A model generated the notes under the pieces. It made no database searches. It had not been told where the DNA came from and saw only the letters and a program-made list of their open reading frames with translations. This document shows, one piece after another, positions 26,762 to 36,143 of a stretch of 64,000 bases of DNA; position 1 is the first letter of the stretch, and every line of letters starts with the position of its first letter. Both the position numbers and the translations under genes were made by a program. This stretch comes from Deltaproteobacteria bacterium (GTDB lineage Bacteria; Myxococcota_A; Polyangia; JAAYKL01): the NCBI GenBank assembly GCA_016935665.1, contig JAFGQN010000119.1, forward strand, positions 1 through 64,000. The letters are read 5' to 3'.

Positions 26762-28306
26762 ATGATGAATATGTCTATGGAAGCCGGTCATCGGTCAGCA
26801 GCGGATAATACCGCGTTGCTGGGGATTCTTTTTGACAAGTCCCCGGACAGTATATTTATCTGCTCAAAGGACGGCAAAGTACTTCGCGCCAATGCGGTGG
26901 CGACGGAGTATCTGAATTTCGATACATATAAGCATCAATCTTTGAATGTGCATTCGCCGGAGGAACGATTGGATGGGGAATCAACGTGTCTCGGAATGGT
27001 TCCCGGTTTTTCATTTGAGCATGAGGAGGAGATGGAACGTGTCTTTTCGCGCGGTGACGGCAGACTTTGTCATGTTCATATCAGAACGCAACCGATTCTG
27101 TTTGGCGGACAGGATTGCATCCTCGTGGTGCTTCAGGATATTTCCCGATTGCGCAAGCACGAGGATCGAATACGCCAGGCCAGTAAAATGCAGTCAATTG
27201 GACAATTGGCGGGGGGGATTGCTCACGATTTCAACAACGCGCTGGGGGGAATTGTCGGATATGCCGAACTGGCCATGGAAGATGCCGAAGGAAATCTTAT
27301 TCAAAAAGAAAATCTGGAAAAGCTTCTTTTGGCCGCTGAGCGCGCCAAAAAACTGGTGCGGCAGATTCTGACGTTCAGTCGGCAGAACACCCCACGTAAA
27401 GACGAAGTTCAGCTGGCAGCCCTGCTTGAGGAATCCATAGCATTTTTACGCCACTCCATCCCGTCGACAGTGTCTATCGAAACGGCCATTGCACAGGAAG
27501 CCATTGCTGTTGCGGGGGACCCCGCGCGAATCCAGGAGATGCTGTATAATATTGTGACAAATTCAGTGTATGCCATGGCCGAAGAAGGTTTACTTCGCAT
27601 CTCACTGGAGAAAATATACACGGATACACCTGTTGAAGGAGTGGTGGGGGAGATTGCAGCGGGAGAATATGCCGTCATTCGCGTGGATGATAATGGGTGT
27701 GGCATTGAACCGTCTCTGGTGCACTTGATATTCGAACCATTTTTTTCCACGAAACATCCCGATGAGGGGATTGGAATGGGACTGTCTGTGGTTTTTGGCG
27801 TGGTCCGATCCCACGGCGGAAATATTCGCATTGAATCGAAGCCCGGCGAGGGAACAAGCGTGTGGGTGTATCTCCCCCTTGTACGCGCAAACAGCATCAG
27901 TTCCCCGGCGCCAATGCGCAGCGAAAGTGGTGTTGGGACTTTGCTGGTAGTGGATGACGAGCCGGTACTCGTGGACATTTGTCGGAAATTGCTCACATCA
28001 ATGGGATACAAAGTACTGGCGACAATGGACGTGAATGAAGCGCTGGATATTTTACAGGATGAGAATATTCAAATCGACGCATTGCTGACTGACCAGACCA
28101 TGCCTCAGATGAAAGGGGCGGAGCTGGCATCCCGGGCGATGAAGCTTCGACCCGGGCTTCCTGTGGTGCTGTGTACCGGTTTTCGCCGAAATATTGATGA
28201 AGAAGCCGCGATGAAATTAGGTATCTCCAAATTCATTCACAAACCCGTGCGCAAAAATGAATTGGCGCGTGTGGTGAAAGAAGTAATGAAGGCAAACGGG
28301 AAATAA
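26762..28306 (+). CDS. PAS hybrid histidine kinase with C-terminal receiver
   Basis: 514 residues from the ATG at 26762; no ribosome site is seen, and a frame from 26687 is possible. A PAS domain at the start (LFDKSPDSIFICSKDGKV) is followed by a HisKA H-box (GGIAHDFNNALGG), N box (IVTNSVYAMA), G1 (DDNGCGIEP), F box (FEPFFSTKH), G2 (GIGMGLS) and a receiver with DDE, acceptor Asp in LLTDQTMP and Lys in IHKPV. There is no membrane segment, so it senses a cytoplasmic cue. It precedes the CDC48-like gene by 111 bases and may control or respond to the protein-quality system downstream. Confidence 0.9.
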   Translation: MMNMSMEAGHRSAADNTALLGILFDKSPDSIFICSKDGKVLRANAVATEYLNFDTYKHQSLNVHSPEERLDGESTCLGMVPGFSFEHEEEMERVFSRGDGRLCHVHIRTQPILFGGQDCILVVLQDISRLRKHEDRIRQASKMQSIGQLAGGIAHDFNNALGGIVGYAELAMEDAEGNLIQKENLEKLLLAAERAKKLVRQILTFSRQNTPRKDEVQLAALLEESIAFLRHSIPSTVSIETAIAQEAIAVAGDPARIQEMLYNIVTNSVYAMAEEGLLRISLEKIYTDTPVEGVVGEIAAGEYAVIRVDDNGCGIEPSLVHLIFEPFFSTKHPDEGIGMGLSVVFGVVRSHGGNIRIESKPGEGTSVWVYLPLVRANSISSPAPMRSESGVGTLLVVDDEPVLVDICRKLLTSMGYKVLATMDVNEALDILQDENIQIDALLTDQTMPQMKGAELASRAMKLRPGLPVVLCTGFRRNIDEEAAMKLGISKFIHKPVRKNELARVVKEVMKANGK

Positions 28307-28417
28307 AAGTATTTTTTATGAAACAAATTCCTGTTACGCTTGTCCATGTTTTCAATCAGGTTTTAAGACAGAATCTGAGGGTGTTTTATCCACTGCAATT
28401 TAGCCAGGGAGGCAAGC

Positions 28418-30490
28418 TTGGCCGAACAAAGATTCGAATTTCCCGCCTACGGTCGGGTGGATTTGGACGGAACCCACCGCGTTATCATCGAAATAATAGA
28501 AGAAGCGTTTTCCTACCCCAAACAGGATGAGTTATTTTTACATTTGAAATTCAAAAACAGAGAATGTGGCGTTGTGGTGAAGGGAATTCGCGTAGCGGCA
28601 GAACAGAATCGGTTGTTACTTGACCGGTACAAAATGCAGCACCTGAATATCAGAGACGGTGAATCTGTTGAGGCGTTTTTTTTCAGTCCACAAAGCGCTG
28701 AAGAGTTGTCATACTGTGCATCGGCGGACTTTTCCAAACGGGATCAGGTCCGGCTCATTGGAAAACCGTTTACTGCGGGTGAAAAGTCCGCACTGTTTAC
28801 CTTCAGTGGTGAGGCGCGCCCCTATACGGCCGTCACCGCTGCACCGGAAGGAGTTGTGGTGGTATCACCGCGGACTCGACTGTCCGAGGCGCCGGCGGAT
28901 GACGACAACTTACCAGTGACCTACAGTGATATTGGTGGACTTGATGAAGAAATTCGGTTGGTAAGAGAAAGCATTGAATATCCGTTTAAACATCGCGATG
29001 TATTTGCGCATTTGGGGGTAAAACCACCCCGGGGAATTATTTTGCATGGCCCCCCTGGTACCGGAAAAACGTTGATAGCCAAGGCGCTGGCCCACGAGAT
29101 AGGGGCCAATTACTACACCATTAGCGGCCCGGAAATTTACAGCAAATGGTACGGAAACTCCGAACAGCGATTGCGCAACATATTTAACGAAGCAGTGAAA
29201 AATGCGCCTTCAATAGTGGTAATCGACGAAGTCGATTCGCTTGTGCCCAGACGGGACACCATTCACGGGGATCAGGAGCAGCGAATTGTTGCGACATTTT
29301 TAACTCAGATGGATGGGCTAAAGGCGATGAAGGATGTGGTTGTTGTCGGCACCACGAATCGCATCAATGAAATTGATCCAGCGCTTCGGCGCAGCGGTCG
29401 GTTTGAACAGGAAATTTTTGTCGGCGTTCCAGGACATCAGGGGCGATTGCAGATTCTGGGTATACATACCAAACGCATGCCGCTGGCAAAGGATGTGTCG
29501 CTGGAGAAAGTGGCCGAGATGGCGGGGGGATTTACCGGTGCGGACCTGTGCTCTCTTTGCAGGGAAGCGGCATATGTGGCATTGCGGCGTCACATTCCCG
29601 AGGAGGCATTTCAAACCGGAGAATTGGCGGCGCATCGAGAGTTGGTGGTGCAGCACGACGATTTCGTGCGCGCGTTTACCTCGGTGCGTCCCTCCGCATC
29701 CAGAGAATATGCATTGGATGTTCCGCGGACGCAATGGTGTGACATCGGTGGTTTGGCCAGGATTAAAAAGGTACTGGTGGAGAATCTGCAATATGCGGTT
29801 CGCAATCGGGACGCATTTGAGAAAGTGGGTATTCGGGCTGCAGGTGGAATTTTGCTTTATGGTCCTCCCGGAACTGGAAAAACAATGCTTGCCAGAGCAG
29901 TGGCTTGTGAGTGCGACGTGAATTTTATCGGAGTTCGCGCATCAGACATCCGCGATAAGTGGATTGGCGAATCCGAAGATAAAATACGCAATATATTTCA
30001 AAAAGCGCGTTTGCTTGCCCCTTGCGTGATTTTCTTTGATGAAATTGATTCCATTCTCATGTCGCGCGGACGAGATGTGTCTGGCGTGGGGGATGCCATT
30101 GTAAATCAGATTCTGAGCGAGATGGATGGGTTGGAGGATTTTGGGGACATCTTTATCATGGGGGCCACAAATCGCATCGGCGCCATTGATCCGGCGGTCT
30201 TGCGTCCGGGGCGATTTGACTATCTTCTGGAGGTGCCACTCCCGGACCTTTTGGGGCGAAAGGAAATATTCGAGGTTCATCTAAGGGAAAAACCGATTGA
30301 AGATGTCGACCTTGATTTTCTGGCCCTGCACACCGACGGGTTTTCCGGCGCAGCTATTGCTGAAGTATGCCGGGAGGCGGCATGGGAAGCGCTGAGGGAA
30401 GCAAACTACTGCGCCGAAACGGTGACTGTTTCCATGACCCATTTGAAAAATGGAATTGCCCATCTCAATCCTGTACGAGGTGATGTGTGA
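28418..30490 (+). CDS. CDC48/p97 (VCP)-like tandem AAA+ ATPase
   Basis: It starts at a TTG with AGGGAGG six bases upstream. Residues 1-165 form an N-terminal substrate or cofactor domain unlike the canonical one. Two AAA+ modules follow: D1 with Walker A GPPGTGKT near residue 210 and Walker B VVIDEVD, D2 with a second GPPGTGKT near 482 and Walker B IFFDEID. Second-region-of-homology ends RRSGRFE and LRPGRFD carry the arginine fingers. Such ATPases thread or segregate proteins as hexamers; they are widespread in archaea and eukaryotes and patchy in bacteria. Its stop overlaps the start of the GrpE-like membrane gene by four bases, so the two are coupled. Confidence 0.92.
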   Translation: MAEQRFEFPAYGRVDLDGTHRVIIEIIEEAFSYPKQDELFLHLKFKNRECGVVVKGIRVAAEQNRLLLDRYKMQHLNIRDGESVEAFFFSPQSAEELSYCASADFSKRDQVRLIGKPFTAGEKSALFTFSGEARPYTAVTAAPEGVVVVSPRTRLSEAPADDDNLPVTYSDIGGLDEEIRLVRESIEYPFKHRDVFAHLGVKPPRGIILHGPPGTGKTLIAKALAHEIGANYYTISGPEIYSKWYGNSEQRLRNIFNEAVKNAPSIVVIDEVDSLVPRRDTIHGDQEQRIVATFLTQMDGLKAMKDVVVVGTTNRINEIDPALRRSGRFEQEIFVGVPGHQGRLQILGIHTKRMPLAKDVSLEKVAEMAGGFTGADLCSLCREAAYVALRRHIPEEAFQTGELAAHRELVVQHDDFVRAFTSVRPSASREYALDVPRTQWCDIGGLARIKKVLVENLQYAVRNRDAFEKVGIRAAGGILLYGPPGTGKTMLARAVACECDVNFIGVRASDIRDKWIGESEDKIRNIFQKARLLAPCVIFFDEIDSILMSRGRDVSGVGDAIVNQILSEMDGLEDFGDIFIMGATNRIGAIDPAVLRPGRFDYLLEVPLPDLLGRKEIFEVHLREKPIEDVDLDFLALHTDGFSGAAIAEVCREAAWEALREANYCAETVTVSMTHLKNGIAHLNPVRGDV

Positions 30491-32046
30491 AAATTGTCGT
30501 TACTCTACTTTGTTTGTTCTGCATCTGCTTCGGTTCGGGAGGGGGGGCCGCGAAGGCGACGGACGCGGAGAACGATGGCGGTGAGACGTCTGTCGCTAAA
30601 AAGGGGCAACGCTCATCCTCTGCTCCAAATAAATCATCGGAGAAAAAAGAACCATCGCATCTGGAAGCGGGTATTCGGATGTTGCTGGTTTTTCCGGAGC
30701 CTCCCGCAAAGATGCCATTCTCTGAGGCGGAGCTGAATCTGTTTCGCAGCAGCCTTGGAAAGAGTGATCAACTGGGAATTGTTGTGACGAACAGAAAACT
30801 GCAATTACTGTCGATGACTCCGAAGGACCAGATGACGGTATCCAGCGCCGGTATTTTATCTGAATTAAAATTGGCGACAGTGGCGGACAAGGAAAAGAAT
30901 GCCGCTGCGAATGTTAAAAAGAAGCCACTGGATTTGGATGAAACGATACGCAGCGCTGTTGCACAGATGAGCGATTTGCAGGGGTTGCTCAAAGCGGTGG
31001 TGCTTGTTCCCGACAGAGACATTGACCTTTCCCGTGATATAAAAGAAGACACTCCGCTTCAGCCCGAAAACGGAACCGATTCCGGTTTTGATGACAATGA
31101 AAGTACTGAACTCTCCACGTTAAGTTCGTTGTTGGCATTGAACAATGTCATTTTGTACACTGTTTTTCCCGAGACAGTTCATAGTCCTCTGCTGGAAAAG
31201 CTGACTACTCAAAGCGGAGGAAAAAATCTGTTTCTGTCAAATCGCGTTTCTTTGAATGATGCATTATATACGGCATATGATTCCATATTGCTGCGCACCA
31301 TTCAGTTGGCACCCCAAACGGCATTGTATGACAGTGATTCAATCTGCACCCCCGCACTGGATGACACGGCGAAGATCGGAGCCACAGATGAACAACCACC
31401 AGCAGTCGCCGCCAGCAGTGACCTTGTGGTGGGAATGTTGTTTATTGGTCTGGTGCTTAGCGCAGCATTGCTGGTTCTATTGATTTTGATTTGGCGGCAA
31501 AGAGGAACGACCGCATCCCCTGCGGGAACGCCGGAAAGAAAGAATGAAACGTCCGAAGAAAAGGGGGCACCGTCTTTTTCGAAATTGACAATTGGCATTA
31601 ACCGGGTTCGCAACAGCTTTTCGGATATGGAATCCCGCCTGCATGCGCTATCGGTGGATTTGGATGAGTTCGGAAGCGACAACTGGGAAATGCAAAAGAA
31701 AATAGTGTCGGCGTATGCGGAAATTTCAAAAGAGCTGTTCCTTTTATATGACCATGTTTCCCTGGATGACGAATCGGAGCGTAGCGAGGCATCACAGCGA
31801 ATGATGCGGAAGATTGCGCAGGCGCTGGAGAATAACGGCATTGAGAAAATTGTCCCCTCTGCAGGTGAGCGGTTTCACAGCAAGTATCACAGCCACGCAG
31901 GCGAACGCCAAAGTGATCAGAAGGCGGGTACTATTCTGGAAGTGGTGCGCGATGGATATCAGCGGCAGGGATTTGTCAGTGATGAGCCGTTTGTATTGCG
32001 GCAGGCGGAAGTGATTGTTAGCACTGGAACAGACGCTGACAAATAA
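30487..32046 (+). CDS. Membrane protein with vWA-like region and GrpE-like C-terminus
   Basis: It starts at a GTG inside the ATPase stop. A signal or anchor helix (VVTLLCLFCICFGSG) precedes about 290 residues that look like a degenerate vWA fold, seen in GIRMLLVFPEPP, KAVVLVPDRDI, NNVILYTVFPE and LLEKLTTQSGGKN; the metal-binding DxSxS is absent. A membrane helix (LVVGMLFIGLVLSAALLVLLI) leads into the cytosol. There a coiled helix and the final 150 residues resemble GrpE: helices with AYAEISKELFLLYDHV, and strands GIEKIVPSAGERFHSKYH, KAGTILEVVRDGYQ and FVLRQAEVIVSTG. GrpE is the nucleotide exchange factor of DnaK, and an Hsp70 gene follows. A membrane-tied GrpE is very unusual. Confidence 0.7.
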   Translation: MKIVVTLLCLFCICFGSGGGAAKATDAENDGGETSVAKKGQRSSSAPNKSSEKKEPSHLEAGIRMLLVFPEPPAKMPFSEAELNLFRSSLGKSDQLGIVVTNRKLQLLSMTPKDQMTVSSAGILSELKLATVADKEKNAAANVKKKPLDLDETIRSAVAQMSDLQGLLKAVVLVPDRDIDLSRDIKEDTPLQPENGTDSGFDDNESTELSTLSSLLALNNVILYTVFPETVHSPLLEKLTTQSGGKNLFLSNRVSLNDALYTAYDSILLRTIQLAPQTALYDSDSICTPALDDTAKIGATDEQPPAVAASSDLVVGMLFIGLVLSAALLVLLILIWRQRGTTASPAGTPERKNETSEEKGAPSFSKLTIGINRVRNSFSDMESRLHALSVDLDEFGSDNWEMQKKIVSAYAEISKELFLLYDHVSLDDESERSEASQRMMRKIAQALENNGIEKIVPSAGERFHSKYHSHAGERQSDQKAGTILEVVRDGYQRQGFVSDEPFVLRQAEVIVSTGTDADK

Positions 32047-32139
32047 CCGGATGCCAGTTGGCAACGTTGCTATGTAACGTTATGCCGAAGAGACAGATGA
32101 CAGCAATTGAATAAATCATTCAATTTATGGAGTGATAAA

Positions 32140-34119
32140 ATGAGCAAAGCAATCGGAATAGATTTGGGAACCTATAACTCAGCAGCAGCGGTACCTGTGG
32201 GAAACGGCAAAGTGGCCATGGTGGAGAGTCGCTATGGTCGCAGTCTGTATGGGAAAAATTTTGCTTCATTTGTACTGTTCGATCATTTTGGTCAAAAACA
32301 GGTAACCGGAAAACGGGCACAGGCAGAAATGCGACTGAATCCCCGTCTTGTCGTCTGGGGCGTCAAACGACTGGTTGGATTGTCGTATCAGAATGCAAAG
32401 GCCAGCGGTGAGTTGGCGCGTTTTGCGTATGAAACCGAGGAAGGTCCTGGGGGCAGCATACTTATCAAAGTGGGACAGGAGCGGTATACGCCATCGCATA
32501 TTCTCGAGTACATACTGAGGGACATCAAGCAGGATGCCGAAGATCCTTCCGTGAATCCGCTGGTGGGACAAACCATCGACAAAGCCATTATCAGTATTCC
32601 CGCGTATTTTAAAGCCATTCGCACCAATCCAATAATTGAGGCCGCGCGAAACGCGGGATTCGAAGAGGTGGATACCATTGCCGAACCGACCGCTGCGGCC
32701 ATTGACTACTGCATGAAAATCGAGAGGGAAGCGAACCTGCTGGCGTTCGACATCGGCGCCGGGACGCTGGATGTGACGGTAATGATGGTGGTCAACGAGG
32801 ATGGTCATTTGATTCCAGGGGAACTATGTACATCTGGTCACGAGGCATTAGGGGGATTGGATATGGATGATGCACTCATGCGTCATATTGTCTCTAAATA
32901 TGATTTGCACGGTGTCCTGCAGGATGCCACTCATAAATCCATTCTGGCCGAGGAGATTGAACGGGCCAAAATTCGGTTGTCTCAAAAAAACAGCGCCACC
33001 ATCGATTTGCCCGGGGATCAAACGGTGACCATGACGCAGGGGGAATTGGAGGAAGTGCTTTCACCATTGCTGGACAAATGTCGAAAGCCCATTGGTATTG
33101 CGCTGCGTCAGGCGGGGTTGCGTGCAGCGGATCTGGACAAGGTTCTTTTCATTGGAGGCCCTTCCAATATGCCATGTATCCGGAAAGTGGTGGCTCAGGA
33201 GTTGGCCGCATTGGATGCCAGAGGCGATGTAATCGCTGATATCGATGACTATAATCTGAATGGTCTGCCGGTTGACCCAATGGAATGTGTGGCGCGAGGG
33301 GCGTCACTGAAAGCGGGGAGCGTTATCGAGCCAGTTGGAAAAGTGATTTCCGAAGGATATGGCACCGTTTTTGGCCCCGTTGAAGATGCACCCGACTATT
33401 ATGAGCCCATCATCCGTGAAAACTCCCATTATCCCATCTCGGGCAGCACCGTTTCAACGCATCAGAATCCCGATTCGCTGGAAGTCCCCATTTCGCTGGT
33501 TGCCAAAAGACCCGACGCTGAGAAATCCACTGCGGAACGAACCGTATTTAAATACGAATACCTGGGAAATTATTCGCTGGGTATTACGCCCCAGCGGGGA
33601 TTGCCGGCCATTGAAATTCGCTTGCGTGTAACGGACGATAAGCGGGTTGTTGCCACCCTGATTCACACGCAGACGCGGCAACAGGTAAAGTATGAAAGTC
33701 TGGATATGCTGAGTGGTTTTGAAGTGGTGCTTCAGGAACATACTCCGCCCAAAATGCTGGCACAGCAGGATATGGATTTGCTCAATGCAACGGTGATTGG
33801 AAAAAAGAGCGGATGGACCAAAGAGCATTTGGAAAAACATATGCACGTGGCCAGGGAAGCGCTGGCGCTGTGTGGAGATTGTCAGGACGACAAAGTTGTT
33901 TCGGCGATGGAAAAAGTGGAAGAGGCCATTTCGCGTGCCGTGGACCGCAAAATGGACAGTCCCAATGAGGACTGTCCAGCGATTTCCAACCGGACCAAGG
34001 AATTGCTCGACACATTGCTGCAGCCCGGAGTGAAACAAATATCGGTGGAGGAGTTTCGTCGCTATCTTGAACAGCTGATACATATCGCGCAGATGGTTGC
34101 CTATGATCAGGCGGACTGA
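32140..34119 (+). CDS. Divergent Hsp70 (DnaK-like) chaperone
   Basis: It starts at ATG 32140 with GGAG seven bases upstream; a frame from 32107 adds a non-homologous lead. Hsp70 ATPase motifs are clear: IGIDLGTYNSAAAV (phosphate 1), IISIPAYFK, IAEPTAAAIDY, FDIGAGTLDVTV (phosphate 2) and a FIGGPSNMP adenosine motif. The second half keeps a substrate-domain-like stretch (YSLGITPQRGLPAIEIRL) but differs strongly from DnaK, and lacks the EEVD-like end. 659 residues. Partners are probably the GrpE-like protein upstream and the J-like protein downstream. Confidence 0.9.
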   Translation: MSKAIGIDLGTYNSAAAVPVGNGKVAMVESRYGRSLYGKNFASFVLFDHFGQKQVTGKRAQAEMRLNPRLVVWGVKRLVGLSYQNAKASGELARFAYETEEGPGGSILIKVGQERYTPSHILEYILRDIKQDAEDPSVNPLVGQTIDKAIISIPAYFKAIRTNPIIEAARNAGFEEVDTIAEPTAAAIDYCMKIEREANLLAFDIGAGTLDVTVMMVVNEDGHLIPGELCTSGHEALGGLDMDDALMRHIVSKYDLHGVLQDATHKSILAEEIERAKIRLSQKNSATIDLPGDQTVTMTQGELEEVLSPLLDKCRKPIGIALRQAGLRAADLDKVLFIGGPSNMPCIRKVVAQELAALDARGDVIADIDDYNLNGLPVDPMECVARGASLKAGSVIEPVGKVISEGYGTVFGPVEDAPDYYEPIIRENSHYPISGSTVSTHQNPDSLEVPISLVAKRPDAEKSTAERTVFKYEYLGNYSLGITPQRGLPAIEIRLRVTDDKRVVATLIHTQTRQQVKYESLDMLSGFEVVLQEHTPPKMLAQQDMDLLNATVIGKKSGWTKEHLEKHMHVAREALALCGDCQDDKVVSAMEKVEEAISRAVDRKMDSPNEDCPAISNRTKELLDTLLQPGVKQISVEEFRRYLEQLIHIAQMVAYDQAD

Positions 34120-34792
34120 AGCAGAGCTGGAAAAACTGGTTTCCAAGGGCTGTTATGAAGAGGCTCTTGGGGTCTCCTTTGATGCGACACCATCTGAAGT
34201 GGCGCGCGCACACATACGACAGCTTCATTATTTTTCCAATTCAGAACGGGCCCGGGAAGCACTCAATCAGGCCCGTACAGCATTGCAGGGCGAAAATGCG
34301 GAACGAAAAAGCCAGCGACTGCTGAATGTGGATCAGTTGGAAGCTGCGCAGGTGGTCATGGAGCGAGCGCTTGGAACAAATGCCTCTGCTTATAATTACT
34401 ACATGCAGGGATATATTTTATATCGGATGGGTCGATACGTTGAGTCTGAAAAATACATGCAAAAGGCCTTTGATAGGAGTGGGTCCGCATTTCACGCTGT
34501 CTGGCTGGGATGTTCGATGGAACGGCAAGGGAAACTGAAAGAAGCTCTCGAACAATACATCTTTGCCATAGAAAAGCGGGGCAACGAAACGGAACATCGA
34601 ATGGCCGGAAATCTCTATTATCATATTGGGGACTACGTGCGCGCCTGCACGCATCTCGAAAAAGCGGTGTCCATGGGATGTCAGGATGAAGATGTGGCGG
34701 AGAAAATACTTGTAATTTATCAAAAGCAAAAATACGCCAGATTGATAACCCGAATTAAAAATGTCTTCAGACAGGGGGGGACTGCCGAGTAG
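34103..34792 (+). CDS. J-like and TPR protein, probable cochaperone
   Basis: The start overlaps the Hsp70 gene (TTG 34097 or ATG 34103, no ribosome site seen). Residues about 15-65 have the length and helical pattern of a J-domain (YEEALGVSFDATPSEVARAH, then SNSERAREALNQARTAL). The HPD loop needed to stimulate Hsp70 is absent; the corresponding stretch reads HIRQLHYF. TPR-like repeats follow (YILYRMGRYVESEKYMQKAF, GNLYYHIGDYVRACTHLEKA). A substrate-delivery cochaperone for the divergent Hsp70 is the simple guess. The protein is cytosolic. Confidence 0.65.
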   Translation: MIRRTEAELEKLVSKGCYEEALGVSFDATPSEVARAHIRQLHYFSNSERAREALNQARTALQGENAERKSQRLLNVDQLEAAQVVMERALGTNASAYNYYMQGYILYRMGRYVESEKYMQKAFDRSGSAFHAVWLGCSMERQGKLKEALEQYIFAIEKRGNETEHRMAGNLYYHIGDYVRACTHLEKAVSMGCQDEDVAEKILVIYQKQKYARLITRIKNVFRQGGTAE

Positions 34793-34928
34793 AATCAACG
34801 GGACAGTAAAATCAAAGGGACGGTGTTTCTTTTTTTCTTTTGATATTTCAATACAATCCGGGACAATTTTCCGATTGTTCTTTTCCAATTGTTTGCACCA
34901 TGCCGGTATTTGGTTTAAAATTCTATTT

Positions 34929-35936
34929 ATGTCTAGGTATGCAAGAATATATTTTCCAGGAGGCCTGTATCATCTAATCTCAAAGTGCGTTGATGATAAA
35001 CCATTGTTGCGATTGAAAAAGCAACGTGACTATTATCTGCATTTACTGGCGGAATCGGTTCAGAAAACCGATGCGAAGATACTGGCGTATTGTATTTTGC
35101 CCAAACAGGTGCACCTGGTGGTGCGCGCCGGATGGGAGCCTCTCGAACGTTTGATGAAGCCCATAAACACAGGATACGCCTGCTGGCTCAATAACCAGGA
35201 CGCCTCACGTGACGGAGCGGTGTTTGGCGGCCGGTACAAAGCCGTGTTGTTGGAAGAAAACTACATTTTCGATTTAGTGAGATATGTCCACAATGCACCG
35301 GTGCGCCTGAACAAGGTACAACGCGCGGCCGACAGCAACTGGTCCAGCCATCAGGCCTATATCGGCGAGGTGGATACACCTGAGTGGCTGGATACGTCGA
35401 CGCTGCTGCAACAGGTGAACCCAAAAATGGGATGGGCCAAACGGCAATTCGATAAATTTGTTGATGAAGCTTCATCTGAAGGACGTCGCCGAGACCTGGA
35501 AGGTTCTCGAAGCGATGCAATGAGTCGCGCATATCGCAGCGTTCTTGCCGAACATTTGAAAATCGATGGTCCCATTATTGGCAGCGAAGAGTTCGTTGAA
35601 ATGGTGTACCAGGAGGTTTACACGCGAGGATCGAAATCGAGTCGTAAAAAACCAAAGAAGTCGGTGCTGAACAAACTGATTGAAACCGTACGCGACGAAC
35701 TTGAAATAGATCCGAAAGAGTTCCAAAAATATCCCAAACGCAAGCAGAGCGCTTTTGCCCGAAAGCTAATTGTTTATATCTGGGTCGTCGAGTACGGTGG
35801 AAAACAGGCCGATGTTGCAGCCAAATTGAAAGCATCCACTGGCGCGGTCACCCGTTGGTATGGCAAAGCTGTACAGAATATTGAAAAGTACGAACCCCTC
35901 ATATTAAAAATCCAACAGCGAATGAAACAGTCCTGA
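34929..35936 (+). CDS. RAYT-like (Y1 transposase-related) protein with HTH C-terminus
   Basis: The N-terminal 180 residues match the REP-associated tyrosine transposase/Y1 fold: RYARIYFPGGLYHLISKCVD, LPKQVHLVV, the VFGGRYKAVLL segment and YIFDLVRYVHNAPVRL. The metal-binding HUH motif normally reads NHVHLLL, but the first His is Gln here (QVH). The Tyr of the RYVH helix remains, so catalysis is doubtful. The C-terminus (LIVYIWVVEYGGKQADVAAKL) resembles the DnaA-like HTH that such proteins often carry. No clear REP array lies next to it. It could be domesticated. Confidence 0.8.
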   Translation: MSRYARIYFPGGLYHLISKCVDDKPLLRLKKQRDYYLHLLAESVQKTDAKILAYCILPKQVHLVVRAGWEPLERLMKPINTGYACWLNNQDASRDGAVFGGRYKAVLLEENYIFDLVRYVHNAPVRLNKVQRAADSNWSSHQAYIGEVDTPEWLDTSTLLQQVNPKMGWAKRQFDKFVDEASSEGRRRDLEGSRSDAMSRAYRSVLAEHLKIDGPIIGSEEFVEMVYQEVYTRGSKSSRKKPKKSVLNKLIETVRDELEIDPKEFQKYPKRKQSAFARKLIVYIWVVEYGGKQADVAAKLKASTGAVTRWYGKAVQNIEKYEPLILKIQQRMKQS

Positions 35937-36143
35937 ACCGGACGACCTCCAATATCTGATTGAAAGGCCGTTTTATATCGGTTCAGTCGGTTCCTTTGCT
36001 TTTCCTGTAATTGGACCCTCTTAACGCCATCAGGAAGATAATAACATCGCGCGCGTCACGACCGGACTGTGTGGAAACATAATCATCAACGTCCCCTTTT
36101 TTTAGACGCGCCGGTTCCCGGAAGAAAATTGCGATTGGTAGAA

